Positions 50,795-61,523 of a stretch of DNA of 64,000 nucleotides are shown piece after piece (within the stretch, counting starts at the first letter, position 1; every line of letters starts with the position of its first letter). A program made the position numbers and the translations under genes. The notes beneath the pieces were generated by a model. It was given only the letters and a program-made list of their open reading frames with translations, searched no databases and was not told where the DNA came from. The stretch is from Eutypella sp. D-1 (lineage: Eukaryota; Ascomycota; Sordariomycetes; Xylariales; Diatrypaceae): contig JAJTTP010000001.1 of NCBI GenBank assembly GCA_023313575.1, positions 5,456,001 to 5,520,000 on the forward strand, written 5' to 3'.

Positions 50795-52246
50795 ATGGCG
50801 TCCCTCGAGGGTATGACTGGTGAGCAACTAGCTGCACTTGCATACAATGAGCCGCCATTGCAGCCCCATGGACTTGCCCGAGGGGTAGAAGCGTATATGT
50901 ACTTTGCCGCTATCATTACGAGTATCATCGTCGGCCTTCGAGTATACGTGCGTGCTTTTATGAATGAAGGGAGAGCGTGGGGTGTGGATGACTATCTCGC
51001 AGTGTTTGGATACGTAAGTCAACTTCTACTCTGGAATAGCCATAATTATTCTTTCTATCTTTCAACCTACTAATAATGCATACAGCTCACTTTCATCCCT
51101 ACCACCACATTTGGTATACTTGCTACTCACTACGGATTAGCGAGCCCAGATGCTGAACTGAATACGTTTAAGTTGATGCGGGCAGGCGAATACACGATTT
51201 ACTTCCAGATCCTCTACTACGTATCGTCAAGCGTTACTAAGGTTGCTATCGCTTTTACTGTGCTTCGACTGTTCAACCGAAAGAGATGGATTCGTTGGGT
51301 CACACACATTAACTGGGTCTTCGGCAGCCTCACGGCGATTAGTGCCCTCATTTTCGTCTTCGTCAACTGCAGACCTTTTGCGGCGAACTGGAACCCGCTT
51401 CTGTACGTGTTTCACTCTACGACGCTCCTAATGTTTGATAACGAACAAGGTCTGTACTGATCCCAATTCATAGGGGTACCTGCCTACCTGGTGATGGCTT
51501 CATCATTGTGAGCTATTTTGGATCTGTCGTACAGGTCATTACCGACTGGGTTTGCGCGCTCATACCCTTCTTCGTCATTAAGGATCTCCAGATGACAAAG
51601 CGCAAGAAGCTGTCGTTGTTGGGAGTCCTCATGCTGGGTATCTTTGCTAGTGTGGTATCTCTTGTGCGCATGCCGTTTTATAAATATTATGACAAGGAGG
51701 CGTACCCAGATGATTATCTCTGTAAGTCAAGCACCACCACAATTGTTCAATATTCCGGCAGCACCTAAACGAGGCGAATTTGTCAGCATTGTGGCTAAGG
51801 CTCATCCCACTATTCAGATCGCGCAGGACAAATGGCCCTCATGTCCGGACTTGAGTGTAGTATTGGTATTATCGCTTGCTCCTTGCCGCCACTGCGCATG
51901 CTATTCAGCCAGTTCTTCAAGGGCTCATCCAATCAGTCTCACCCTCAGTACGATTCCACGAGCGACGTAAGTAAAAAAATCGGATTTCTGGGATCTGGGA
52001 CAAAAGACTAGCTACTAACGATACATGCCCATCTACCAGAAGAAGTCTCATAACGTTGGATCGCAGCTGAGTTCTCTTACGCCCCAGGGAAAGTCGCGTG
52101 GTGGCAACCCCGGCCGTGGATGGGATCGGCTTGACGATGATTATTCCAGCCGTAAACACATCGTCCAGAGCACCGAAATCCGCATAGATACGGCCAGCAT
52201 GGGTAGTGGGAATGGTTATGATCAATCCTCCACCCGAAACTGGTGA
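50795..52246 (+). CDS. Fungal rhodopsin-domain (SAT4-like) integral membrane protein
   Basis: Five exons, 50795-51013, 51086-51402, 51474-51721, 51818-51966 and 52040-52246, with 71-96 bp introns and closing phases, give 379 residues. Seven hydrophobic segments are visible: AYMYFAAIITSIIVGLRVYV, LTFIPTTTFGILATHYG, IYFQILYYVSSSVTKVAIAF, WVFGSLTAISALIFVFV, a segment around YFGSVVQVITDWVCALIPFF, LLGVLMLGIFASVVSLVRM, and LECSIGIIACSLPPLRML. Family hallmarks include WGVDDYLAVFGY, CRPFAANWNP, then CLPGDGF. No CFEM domain precedes it. The tail is polar, Ser/Asn-rich. Family members are common in fungi; some sit near metabolite clusters, but molecular function is unproven. Its divergence from the acyltransferase may be meaningful or accidental. 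Confidence 0.88.
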
Positions 52247-53777
52247 AGTGTTGTGCGCGAGCGGACGTGTTCCGAGTTTCCGGGACATATGGCTCGGACC
52301 GCGTCGGACTGTGCTTTGGAGTTTGCCCCCTGGAACAGACTTGTCCTCTAGTATTGAGATTTTCTCGGCGAACGATTACGACCAGGCCTCTAGTTTCCCC
52401 TTCGAGACACCTTGCGGGATAAGCAAGCGCCACTGATGTATCCTGGTATAATCTTTGACTCACCCATAAAGCATCTATTTCACTTATGTATTAATATGTA
52501 CTTAATAAACAACTAGGTACTTCGTACTTTTGCAATATTCTGTGTTTTTTTCACTTTCATCTTGATAAATTGGTGAACGGAATGCTCCGTCACTTGTAGC
52601 GCGGTGTGCTGCTATAGGTTTCTCTGAGAACGGGGACTTCATCTACATCCTGGCACTGAATTATCAGCTGGGGTATTTGGCCTTGTTCGCCTAATTACTT
52701 GGCAGGCTAGTAGGGGTCGGAATCACGTCCGTGAAGATCTCGGTGCTGTTCGGAGGTATTGGACAGTTTTTGGTAAGCGTTGCTTCAAATAGCCCTAACA
52801 CCCGCCTGGCTGGGTTCCAAGGTATCCTTTTCAAACCCGCAGGTGAAAAGAAAGCAAGCTGTATCATGCTACCCGAGCTGCCGCTCAATAGTACTCCGAG
52901 GATCTCTATCTTTCTCGTGGTGTTTCGTATAGCGTTTCCTAGGGTATGAACTCCTGCGTTGGGCATAGCATACTCGTTTGACTGGCCCATCCTGGACTGT
53001 GATGTCCTGCATGTCGAAATCTATGCCGTTGACGACGCGTTATGTATGGGAACAGGCAATGCACTGATGTACACATCCCGTGTCCTCTCGCTCGGCCCTG
53101 TTTCCGAGCTGCCAACACTCACGAGCTGTTGCTCCAAATGTCCAAGAAACCCCTCTAGTGGATACCGTCGCGACTGGTGATGACTCTATCCACCGTTCGG
53201 AATCCATTAGGTCCTGGGTGAGTCCATATTACGGCTTCCTAAAAGGCGGCCTTGAACTAGATGCGTGGCAAGTGATAGGTTTCTTTAAGATGGAGTTGGG
53301 TGTGGAGCTGGCGACGTTAAAAGATCGTAGACGCGCAGTCGCTAAATTCACATTGTAAGGAGACTCTCTAGAAAAGCAGAAAAAGCTAATAACTCAACTA
53401 CTGGGTTGGCCATATTTAAGCACCTAATATCACAGCGCAATGAGTAAAAGTTCTGTTACTTGTCTAACACTCGTGTATGTTGTTACTCAAGGGTTTACGG
53501 ACTTCAAACCCCTTCCCCTATTTCTCTAGCGCCGCTTGTAGTGGCTTGTCTCCGTCTCCTTCTCGTCCACATAATACCGGCACTAAGCCACAGTAGTGGC
53601 TGTGCAAATTCCAGATCAGGCATTCCCGAGGTCTTATTTAAGTACAGACCTCGGAAGGACTTATTAGCGTTGATGGGATGGTTGACTGTTCACTCTAACT
53701 AAACAATATACGAAGTAGCAAATGAGACTCGAGAGTTGACTAGAAGACCAGTTGTAACTTGGCCAAACTGCATCAAT
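52247..53777. other. Intergenic, only weak coding hints
   Basis: 1.5 kb. Two stretches look slightly protein-like on the plus strand: around 52710-52772 (reading VKISVLFGGIGQFL before a GTAAGC) and 53080-53358. Neither has a proper start, splice structure or family match that I can defend, so they may be gene relics. Confidence 0.4.
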
Positions 53778-55150
53778 ATGGCTAACCAAGACCTGCCCAT
53801 CGTACTTTACCATTACGCTATGTCGCCTTACGCGAAGCGCATAGTCTGGTACTTGACACTACGGGGGATTCCCTATTCTCAGTGTGTGAGTTTGCCCCGA
53901 ATCTGCAAATGAACAGATTCGGTCATCATCGCTCACCTAACAGCGCTGATGTCTCCTTGTTCTGAATAGCACCAACCGCCCATCATGCCCCGCCCAGACC
54001 TGGCGCGCCTCGGCATAGCCTATCGGCGCATCCCGGTGCTCGCCATCGGCCGCGACGTGTACTTGGACTCGCGCCTGATCCTGCAAAAGCTCGAGGACCT
54101 GTATCCACCTAGTGAGGCGCATCCATCGCTGGCGGCGCTCACCGGTAAGCATGCCGCCATCGAGCGCCTCTTTTCTCGCGTGTCTACTGATGGTGGTCTC
54201 TTCTGTAAGTTAAAACACCACTCTGCTCTGTGCCGCTTTTAGTGGTTGGAGTGCATGTAGATAGCAGTTGAAGGGTACTTAGTAGGGATGGCGGGACGAG
54301 GGGAACAAGGTTGAAAGGAATGGTATCTAACTGCTGCGTAGTGAGTGGCATGCGCCTGATACCTACCGACGCTGCAGTGTTGCGAGACCCGAATTTTATA
54401 CGGGACCGGGCGGACATGATGGCCAAGAGAGGGGGAGGCGGCGCCGGAAGCACACCATCTCCATCGCCGGTGGCGCCTGATGTCCTTGCCGCGGTGCGCC
54501 CGGAGGCACTGGTGGAGATCCGCGAGGCCGCTGAGCTGATCGAAACCACGCTCCTGGCGGATGGAAGGGATTGGGTGCTTGGCACGTCCGGGCCCACGCT
54601 CGCTGACATCGAGGCCATCTGGGTGCTTCACTGGGTAGTCAGGAGTACGTTGCTATCTAAGCTTATCTATCCCGGTTTTAAACCCCAGCTAATCAAGACT
54701 GACCTCCTATCACCAGTGCCCGGCGCTATTCCGTCGGACGTCATTGGCGCGGAGCATTTTCCCAAGGTGTTTGCGTGGATCGAACGATTCCGGCAGGTTG
54801 TCGAAAACCGGAAAGCGAAGTTGCGCGACGGCTTAATCAAGACACTGACGGGCGAGGAAGCGGCAAGCGGCATCTTGGGAGCGCCATTCTGGGAGGAGCA
54901 GGCAGGTGATACCGTAGACCACAAGGACCCGGTGGCCGCCGCTGAGGGCCTCAAGAAGGGCATGAGAGTCCGATTATGGCCTACGGATACCGGTTCCTTG
55001 CACAAGGACATGGGCAATCTGGTAGCGTTCAACAAGAGGGAAACGGTGATCGAAACGCGGGGTGAGGATGGCAACGCCCTAGTCAGATTGCATGCTCCTA
55101 GGCATGGATTTAGGGTGCGGAGAGCAGAGGAAGGTGAGTCGAGGTTGTGA
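53778..55150 (+). CDS. Glutathione S-transferase-like protein with an additional C-terminal domain
   Basis: Four exons, 53778-53885, 53970-54204, 54342-54644 and 54717-55150, give 359 residues. The N-terminal thioredoxin fold reads IVLYHYAMSPYAKRIVWYLT, then PPIMPRPDLARLGIAYRRIP and DSRLILQKLEDLYP, the usual fungal GST_N pattern. The fourth splice (72-bp in-frame intron 54645-54716, acceptor CACCAG) joins WVVR to MPGAIPSDVIG; reading through it gives a stop-free but foreign insert. After the helical domain (FAWIERFRQVVE) comes about 130 residues with GMRVRLWPTDTG and GNLVAFNKRETVI, unlike a classical GST, possibly a small beta domain. Relatives are widespread in fungal accessory regions. The substrate is unknown. 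The third acceptor (GCGTAG) is the least certain junction. Confidence 0.82.
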
Positions 55151-55423
55151 ATAAGGCTCTAAGTTATTAGTAAATCCTATTTGAAGTAATCAATGGCTGG
55201 TCTATGTCAAGGTGCAGGATTTCATCTCGTGGTCTCGTGCATATCGTCTTGTTCCACTATTATGCATCATTATATCCACAACCTATCAGCCCATGCACAG
55301 AATGGGGGCAAATTATATACAATCTCGAATTATTTACAGCATCCATAATGTCCGAGTGCGTCCCTGTAACTCCGATCATATGCGTCAAATCCATATAACT
55401 TCGCCCAACATCGCTTTCGCTTC
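55151..55423. other. Convergent intergenic region
   Basis: 273 bp between the GST-like gene and the unrecognised minus-strand gene. Nothing seen. Confidence 0.4.
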
Positions 55424-56365
55424 CTAGATTTCCTGACACCATTGAAGCAGTCGCTCTTCTGCCTCTGGGCTGAGCGCATTTGCACACATACGCCCGATGA
55501 CTGGAACTTTCTCCCAGCGACTTCTTCCCCTGGTTTTGAGTATTTTCTCGAATCTCTCAAGATCGTGCAGCAAATTTCGAGGAGAAGTCGCATATTTGTA
55601 CAGAGGTGTGATGCTGTGCTCGACGGCCTTGCGAGTGTGCTCCTCCCTCGCCTCGGCGCTGGGATTCATGACTTGTCCATGTGACGTGGTAAACCGGCGA
55701 AATATCACGGGAACAAACTTCTCGTCTACCATTTCGACCATAAACATCAGGATCTCGCCGGGCTTCCTACCCTTATGGGTTTCGTACACGGTAGTCGACA
55801 CGTAGAAGGCCTCGAGGCCGCATCCTGGCCGAAGCTGACACCATGCGTATACCGCAGTGTTGATAATGCGAATGGCCAGCATGTTTGTCACTGAGTCTCC
55901 GAGTCGGTACATATAGCGGGAGATCTTGTTATATTCCCATTTGAAATGGGTTGTACCCCGGTCCTTCTGCATGATATCTTCGCCGTGAATGAGGGCTTTG
56001 GCGAGACCCCTCACCTCTTCGAACTCCTTGAGGACACCGAAGATGTAGTCGCACTTCCTATCAGTTGGAGACTCCCGGCATAATAACATCATTATGCGAT
56101 CCGACAAGGTGATTGTCTTCCGTTGTAGGAGGTAGGCGTACATGTGTTCCAGATGCTGTTCAATCAACACGTCGGCCCGCACACTATATTTCTTGAGCCA
56201 TGGCTGGTGGGCCTTTTCGTAGACATCCTTCTCGTCGAGGAATTCGGGTTGTTTCTCGTCTAGTAGCATCTTGGGCCACCTGGAAATATTTTGGGTATCT
56301 TTGAGGGCTCCGGGTGGTGTTGTGCGTGTGTGTGTAGGAGGAATATAGCCACAAGATAACTTCAT
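55424..56365 (-). CDS. Unrecognised 313-residue protein
   Basis: Intact single-exon frame from ATG at 56365. I do not recognise the family. The protein is mostly helical and charged (for example EKAHQPWLKKYSVRADVLIE and DYIFGVLKEFEEVRGLAKAL), with a central segment containing YNKISRYMYRLGDSVTNMLA and a hydrophobic EILMFMVEMVDEKFVPVIF. No signal peptide or clear membrane span. The length and balanced composition of the frame, compared with the mostly short frames in nearby gaps, support a real gene. It lies between a GST and a HET protein; neighbouring context does not assign a job. A lineage-restricted or HET-associated accessory gene is possible but is a guess. Confidence 0.6.
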   Translation of the reverse strand: MKLSCGYIPPTHTRTTPPGALKDTQNISRWPKMLLDEKQPEFLDEKDVYEKAHQPWLKKYSVRADVLIEQHLEHMYAYLLQRKTITLSDRIMMLLCRESPTDRKCDYIFGVLKEFEEVRGLAKALIHGEDIMQKDRGTTHFKWEYNKISRYMYRLGDSVTNMLAIRIINTAVYAWCQLRPGCGLEAFYVSTTVYETHKGRKPGEILMFMVEMVDEKFVPVIFRRFTTSHGQVMNPSAEAREEHTRKAVEHSITPLYKYATSPRNLLHDLERFEKILKTRGRSRWEKVPVIGRMCANALSPEAEERLLQWCQEI

Positions 56366-56824
56366 GGGTATGGCTCAAACAATCATTATGTATGCGGTCA
56401 CCCCTGCATTTTAAGCTCTACCGATATCTGCACGGCGTTGGAATTGAATTCATCCATGCATGTAAGGTTTATGTCTAGTGAATCTTATTCCTCCCCTTCC
56501 CTGCAGCCCCAGATGACCCTCGCTACCTCGCGTACATGACGAGAGTAAGGAGGATTAGATGGTCGGCATGCGCAAATGATGACGAAAATTCATAATTCAG
56601 ATAGCACCAAAATCTCAATGTCGGGTAGTGATTGAGTCCATATTGTAGCCTTGGGCTATGTCTAGGGAGATACATTCCAACATTACCTGAGCAGACTTGA
56701 GCTCGAAGTGATTCGTTTTACTGCCGTGCTGATTCCATGATTCTCTAGAGAGCCTAACTATGCAGCCCCCAACTTTAAAGGAATCCAATAGCTAAGGGGG
56801 TCACGTGGACTACCTGCGGGATGA
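56366..56824. other. Intergenic, no gene seen
   Basis: 459 bp between the 313-residue gene and the HET gene, presumably the former's promoter and the latter's 3' end. Confidence 0.45.
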
Positions 56825-59291
56825 TCATAGAATACGAAACTGGGTAGCCTGCCACACTCTTTCTTTGATGATCTCCCCATCCATGACGCTTTCACAATAG
56901 GCTTCGCCCACATACGACCAATTAGCATTGGTGCCTGTGGGCAAGGTCTCATCAGCCATGCGTAAACGTTCAGACGACGCCAGACTGGGGGTAGAAGTCG
57001 ACAAGGAAGGCCTTAGCACATGTGGCACGCTGCTGCCGACTAGCACTGCGATCACATCACCCTTCTGCATATCCCTGGGGCCCAATCCTATGAGTCCCCG
57101 GGGTGTCAGGAACAGTCTCCTTCCGACTGTCTTGTACAGATTGGTAGTGTAGTGTCGCCATTGGGGGGTGCGCAGCAGCCGCGCTCATAGACGGCGGGGT
57201 TGGATGCCGTGAAATCCATGCCACGCTCGGACCATGTGCCCAATTTTGCAGCCATGGAGCGGTGGATGACCGTGACAATATCTGTCACGAAGTCGCGCAC
57301 CCCTTCGAGCCAGTTCCGCGCTGCTTCGAGTGGAGCGGTGGCACATAATCGGAGGACATCAACCTCGCTGCCTGGAACAAAATACCACGGCACGAATCCG
57401 ATCATCTGAATGATACGGCTGTAAGATTCGGCTGTACGTTTCGAGTTGATTAGCGCCTGGCCAAAGCGATAGAAGCTACGGTGAATTCTTTCTACTGTTA
57501 GTCCCGCCGCTCTAGAGTCGTATCTAGTCGGGAACTCCCTGGACGATAGACCACCGTCGCATAGATTGATGGCAGCGGTGTTGCAAAGGTGTTGATTCGA
57601 ATCTAGTTGAAATCGTGACCCCTCTATTCTCTTCGCTTGCTCCAGAAATTCGTTGATTTCGTCCGAGAACCTGGTGAATAATATGAAATCAATCTTCTGC
57701 ATCGTATTCCCCAGCTCCTTCTCGATACTGAACGTTCCATCCCGGTATATCGTGTCAACAAAGTACCCTTGGACAGTCAGACTCCCTTGCTCCATATCGA
57801 GAAAGGGCAGTTGCTCAACTGTATTCCCACCCGCGGAAAATAAAGGAGTGGTCAGATCGGAATAGCCACACGGTATCTTCAATTGAGCTGCAGACCAGTC
57901 CGGGACCCAAGATGGAAGGGAAGCCTCTGATTTGGTCGCATTCTGTGAAAATAGGAGGACGTCTAGGTTCTTCCTCGCAACTAAGCCGGCAAATCTCGTA
58001 TAGACATTTCGAACGCCGTCATACTTCACTTCCGTCATGCGTTTGGTCTCTTCATTCAGTGCCAAGCCAATCAACCCGTATATCCGATCCTCCGGTAACT
58101 TGGCACCAACCTTCGTGATCTCATCGTTCACGTTGTACTTTAGGACTAGGTCATAGAGCGGCATCCTCATTCCGCTTACGTGGAGAGCTTTCCGCTGCTG
58201 AAATATTCGAATGAAAGAATCTTGCAGGTTGAACATATTGTCCCTTAGGTCCACCTCCTTTTGGGAAACCTTTCCCGCGTGGCGGAGCCAGTAACTATCA
58301 AGTATTAGCGTCTTTCCAAACTTTTTGAACACTACTGCTTGAGATAGTTATGCAGAGCTCGGGACGCGCGGAGACAGCCTTCGTCAAGGAAAAGTAGAAG
58401 ACATACTGTGGTGACGTTAGCCGGGAGAACTCTAGAGGAAAGGAATTCAGATGTAAGCCTATGTACCTTATTCCAGATATTATAATAAAGTATCCCGGCG
58501 CGGAAACAATCCAGGCATAGCGCGTTGCTTCCGCAGACAAAAATAGCGTCTGGGGCGAGGCAGACCTCCTGGATAATCCATAGGCGATTAAACCACAGAC
58601 GTCCAAGCACGTCCGAGGCACCCTGGAGGGGATATCGAGGCCCGTAGTGGTGCAGGAGCTGCGCTATATCATCACGATCCTCGCGCTTGGCTCCACTGAA
58701 CTCGATGCTCGGATCCATCACCGCATCGAAGACTTCTTTGAAGTGCCCGACATTCGGGCCCATCACGCGGCCCATAACACCCTCGCTGCATACGTCTGAG
58801 ACGAACCTGTAGTACTGGTCCGAGTACCGCGTCCCAGGGCCCAGCCAGATGATAACGCGGTCGCAGCCGGTGTAGATGTCGCCCATCAACTTCACCTGGC
58901 TCGCCTTCTCATCGTCATTGCGCTGGTTGATACATATCTGATCAACGAATAATGGGAGGGTCGCTGCTCCGGATCTTTCGAGGTTCAAAAGCGCTACTTC
59001 AAGCGCCCTGTATATATTCAAGGTTCGACGGCCTTTAGCAGTCTCGACGATGACCGGTCGGTTTGGCAAGGACCGCCCAACATCGCCCCAGGCGTAGGAT
59101 AACGCATCAAAGAGTGCGGCGTCTTCTAGACTCTGCTCAATGATCTGGATACGCGGTGTCTCTCCGCGGAGTGGGTTGCGAGACCTGGCTGGCGACAGAA
59201 GCTTGATGAGTCGGAAGGTGCGCGACTTTGTGTCTAGGGAGTCGTAGATAAACTTGGACCCGGAGTCGACGGCGTTATCGCTGGCTACCAT
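56825..59291 (-). CDS. HET-domain (heterokaryon incompatibility) protein, apparently frameshifted near the 3' end
   Basis: From ATG 59291 the HET domain is clear: FDALSYAWGD (about residues 61-70), PLFVDQICINQRN (about 112-124), VIIWLGPGT, and RLWFNRLWIIQEVCLA. An intron ending at CAAAAAG (58321) joins this to FGKTLILDSYWLRHAGK; the donor is either GTATGT at 58406 or GTACAT at 58466, both in frame. The second exon runs to 57106. The family's C-terminal block (WRHYTTNLYK, GRRLFLTPRGLIGLGP, GEAYCESVMDGE) follows in a different frame, ending at 56825. One extra C in the C6 run at 57163-57168 would join them, and no convincing splice pair does. HET proteins trigger non-self programmed cell death in fungi. 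Either a real one-base deletion (pseudogene or truncated allele) or a homopolymer error explains this. Confidence 0.8.
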
Positions 59292-61523
59292 CTTGGCTGT
59301 ACATGCTTCGATATGCCAAATTCAGAGGATGAATAGACGTGGGATTCTAATGATTCCTTGTATTTACATAAAAGTGACCACGGACCTCTCCTCCCCTGTG
59401 GTAGATGGCCCAAGTTCAGCTGATGGCGCTACTCCTTCAGCTATAGTGTGGTCACGCGCTACGCATTCGTACTTGTCTACTCGCAGGCATAGTTCGTGAT
59501 AAAGGCTTACCATCGACCAATAGCAACCAGATGGCGCACCTTGAAGGTGCTATGGAGTCCATGTTCTAGATTTCCATGGCCAGTTTTCCTCGAGCTGGAT
59601 GAGGACACGCCTGCATGCCAACTTAGCTTTGGTGGCTAGTCGTATCTCTTGCATCGAAAACGGCCTCATGGTCGATTACATCCAAAATGATTGAACCTGC
59701 TTGTGCCTCCTCTTATTAGACGCCCTGGCTATTCTTTACCCGTCATGAGCAAATCCATCTTCTCCATCGCTTGGCATAAAGGGAACCGCAAGTCAGTGGC
59801 ATATATCGTCTTGAAGGGGAACTTCCAACCAGCGATGGAGGAGAGGGACGGTGGTGTTTATCGGCTTTCGGGCTTGGAAGTTCGAATGATCCGTGCCGTC
59901 CTGCGGTTCTTATGTAAGTTCAAGAACTGGCCCGTGCCTCAATACACCGGGTACATGTAACTACCTATCGGCCGAATATGTTGGGCATTCAGGCACCGCA
60001 GACTGCATCGCCCATCGTCACGTACAATGATCGGGTTGCCTATAGTTCAAAGGCGCATCGGCATGCATGTATGTCTCGGTAATAGAAGCGACGCGTCAGT
60101 TCACTGCGCTAACGCAGGTCCACACACCGGAGATCTGGTATCGGGGCTTTTGCGTTCATGTTCAGCTCTCTTACAACGACAGAAAGCAGTTACAATCGAC
60201 ACGACGACATGAGCAACGATTTGAACTTTTTTTCGTTGAAAAAAAAATATAACTAACAGAATACGCTATTCCGGCAGACTATTGGGTGATCGGTGCTAAT
60301 TATACGCGTTTAAGTGCTCAGTAATGCGGCACACCGACCTGCCATACTTGGCTACGGCGGTAATTTCAAAAAGACGAAATAATTTCTGTACAAATTCCTT
60401 TGCCCGTCACGAAATGGCGGGGCCCGCAGGGATCCGCCTGTCAGCTCTAAAAAGGATAAATAATATATAATGTAGTTATATATACCCGACTTGCCTTGGG
60501 CTTAGCAGAACTACACCGTTCTTCGTATTCACTTGGGTTAATGCCGGCGATCAGGATGTCGAAGCGGTCAAAAAGGGAAGTTGATCAGCTGCGCCCACGC
60601 GACCCGAGCGAGCTGTCATGCTGCGATGTGGTGATTGCGCGGGGCGGGGCAGCGGGATCTTGTCTCAATATTATTGTTATTGATGGAAAACTTGCTCATG
60701 TTTTGTTTCTTGTTTATTTCTTTCTATGGCTTGTTTCTCTTCTCCTTTCCATGACCGGGTCACATTACGCAAATGAAATTCCACGGGCCGTCTGCATATC
60801 CTATGACCTCACCGTGCTTTTCGAAGGAAGGGATAGAGAAGGGGGGGTCTCGGACTGGTCACTCGCAAGAGGGCGATCACACCCCCCGACCAATAACCTA
60901 ACACCTTAGTTATAACCTATATCTACTCTTTATACATAGCTAACATCATAAGAAGACTTGGCGAAAAGTATACGTCCTAATAGGGATAATACTGCTAGGA
61001 TGCCTTTAAAACGAAAGCAGCCAGGATATTCCTCCCACACAAGCATTCTTTTCGGCAATGGATCAACGATGCCTGCCTTAGCTGGATAGCTTATAGCTCA
61101 TAGTTGCTCGACCGCGGCTCGTCCCGGATCATCGTCGCGCGCTATTGCTGCACTCCTGGACTCCTGGATCCCAAACCCGTATGTATGTATGTATAAATAT
61201 AGTACTGCCAGATTCGGGGCGCCCATCTGCCATGAGCAGGGGGTGGGGTGACCGGCGCCAAGACTGCGCCTGAGCCTGTCTTGGGAAGCTGGTGTTGAGA
61301 TCGTCATCGCAGGGGGTCAATTTCGCAGTCGCCCAGCCAGCACCTCGCGTGTCTTATTTTCATGTCGGAGCCCGTATATAAATTGCGATGTCCCTTCGCG
61401 TCGCAGTGCCCTGTAATGCAAGGTATCCGTCGCTCACTCTCTCTTAGTCCTCCTCTTCCCCGCCCTTGCCCTTACAATCACGATCGTTGACAAGACAGCT
61501 CTGAGTTGAGTCAGTCTTGCGCC
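59292..61523. other. Intergenic, no supportable gene
   Basis: 2.2 kb. A 72-codon ATG frame (59745-59960, beginning MSKSIFSIAWHKG) is the best candidate but has no recognised content or neighbours' support. A TATA element for the downstream flavoprotein lies at 61375. Confidence 0.5.
61375..61382 (+). promoter_or_regulatory. TATA box of the flavoprotein gene
   Basis: TATATAAA about 145 bp upstream of the start at 61524, followed by a pyrimidine-rich leader. Confidence 0.55.

Noticed and set aside
52700..52960. Possible relic of a membrane transporter (reading VKISVLFGGIGQFL)
   Set aside because: Only about 20 residues look familiar; no further exons, start or end could be assembled.
59745..59960. 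72-codon frame starting MSKSIFSIAWHKG
   Set aside because: Short, no recognised domain, no splice continuation and no supporting context.
60496..60909. 137-codon frame with one hydrophobic segment
   Set aside because: It lacks an ATG at its beginning, and the content after the hydrophobic part is low-complexity with no family resemblance.
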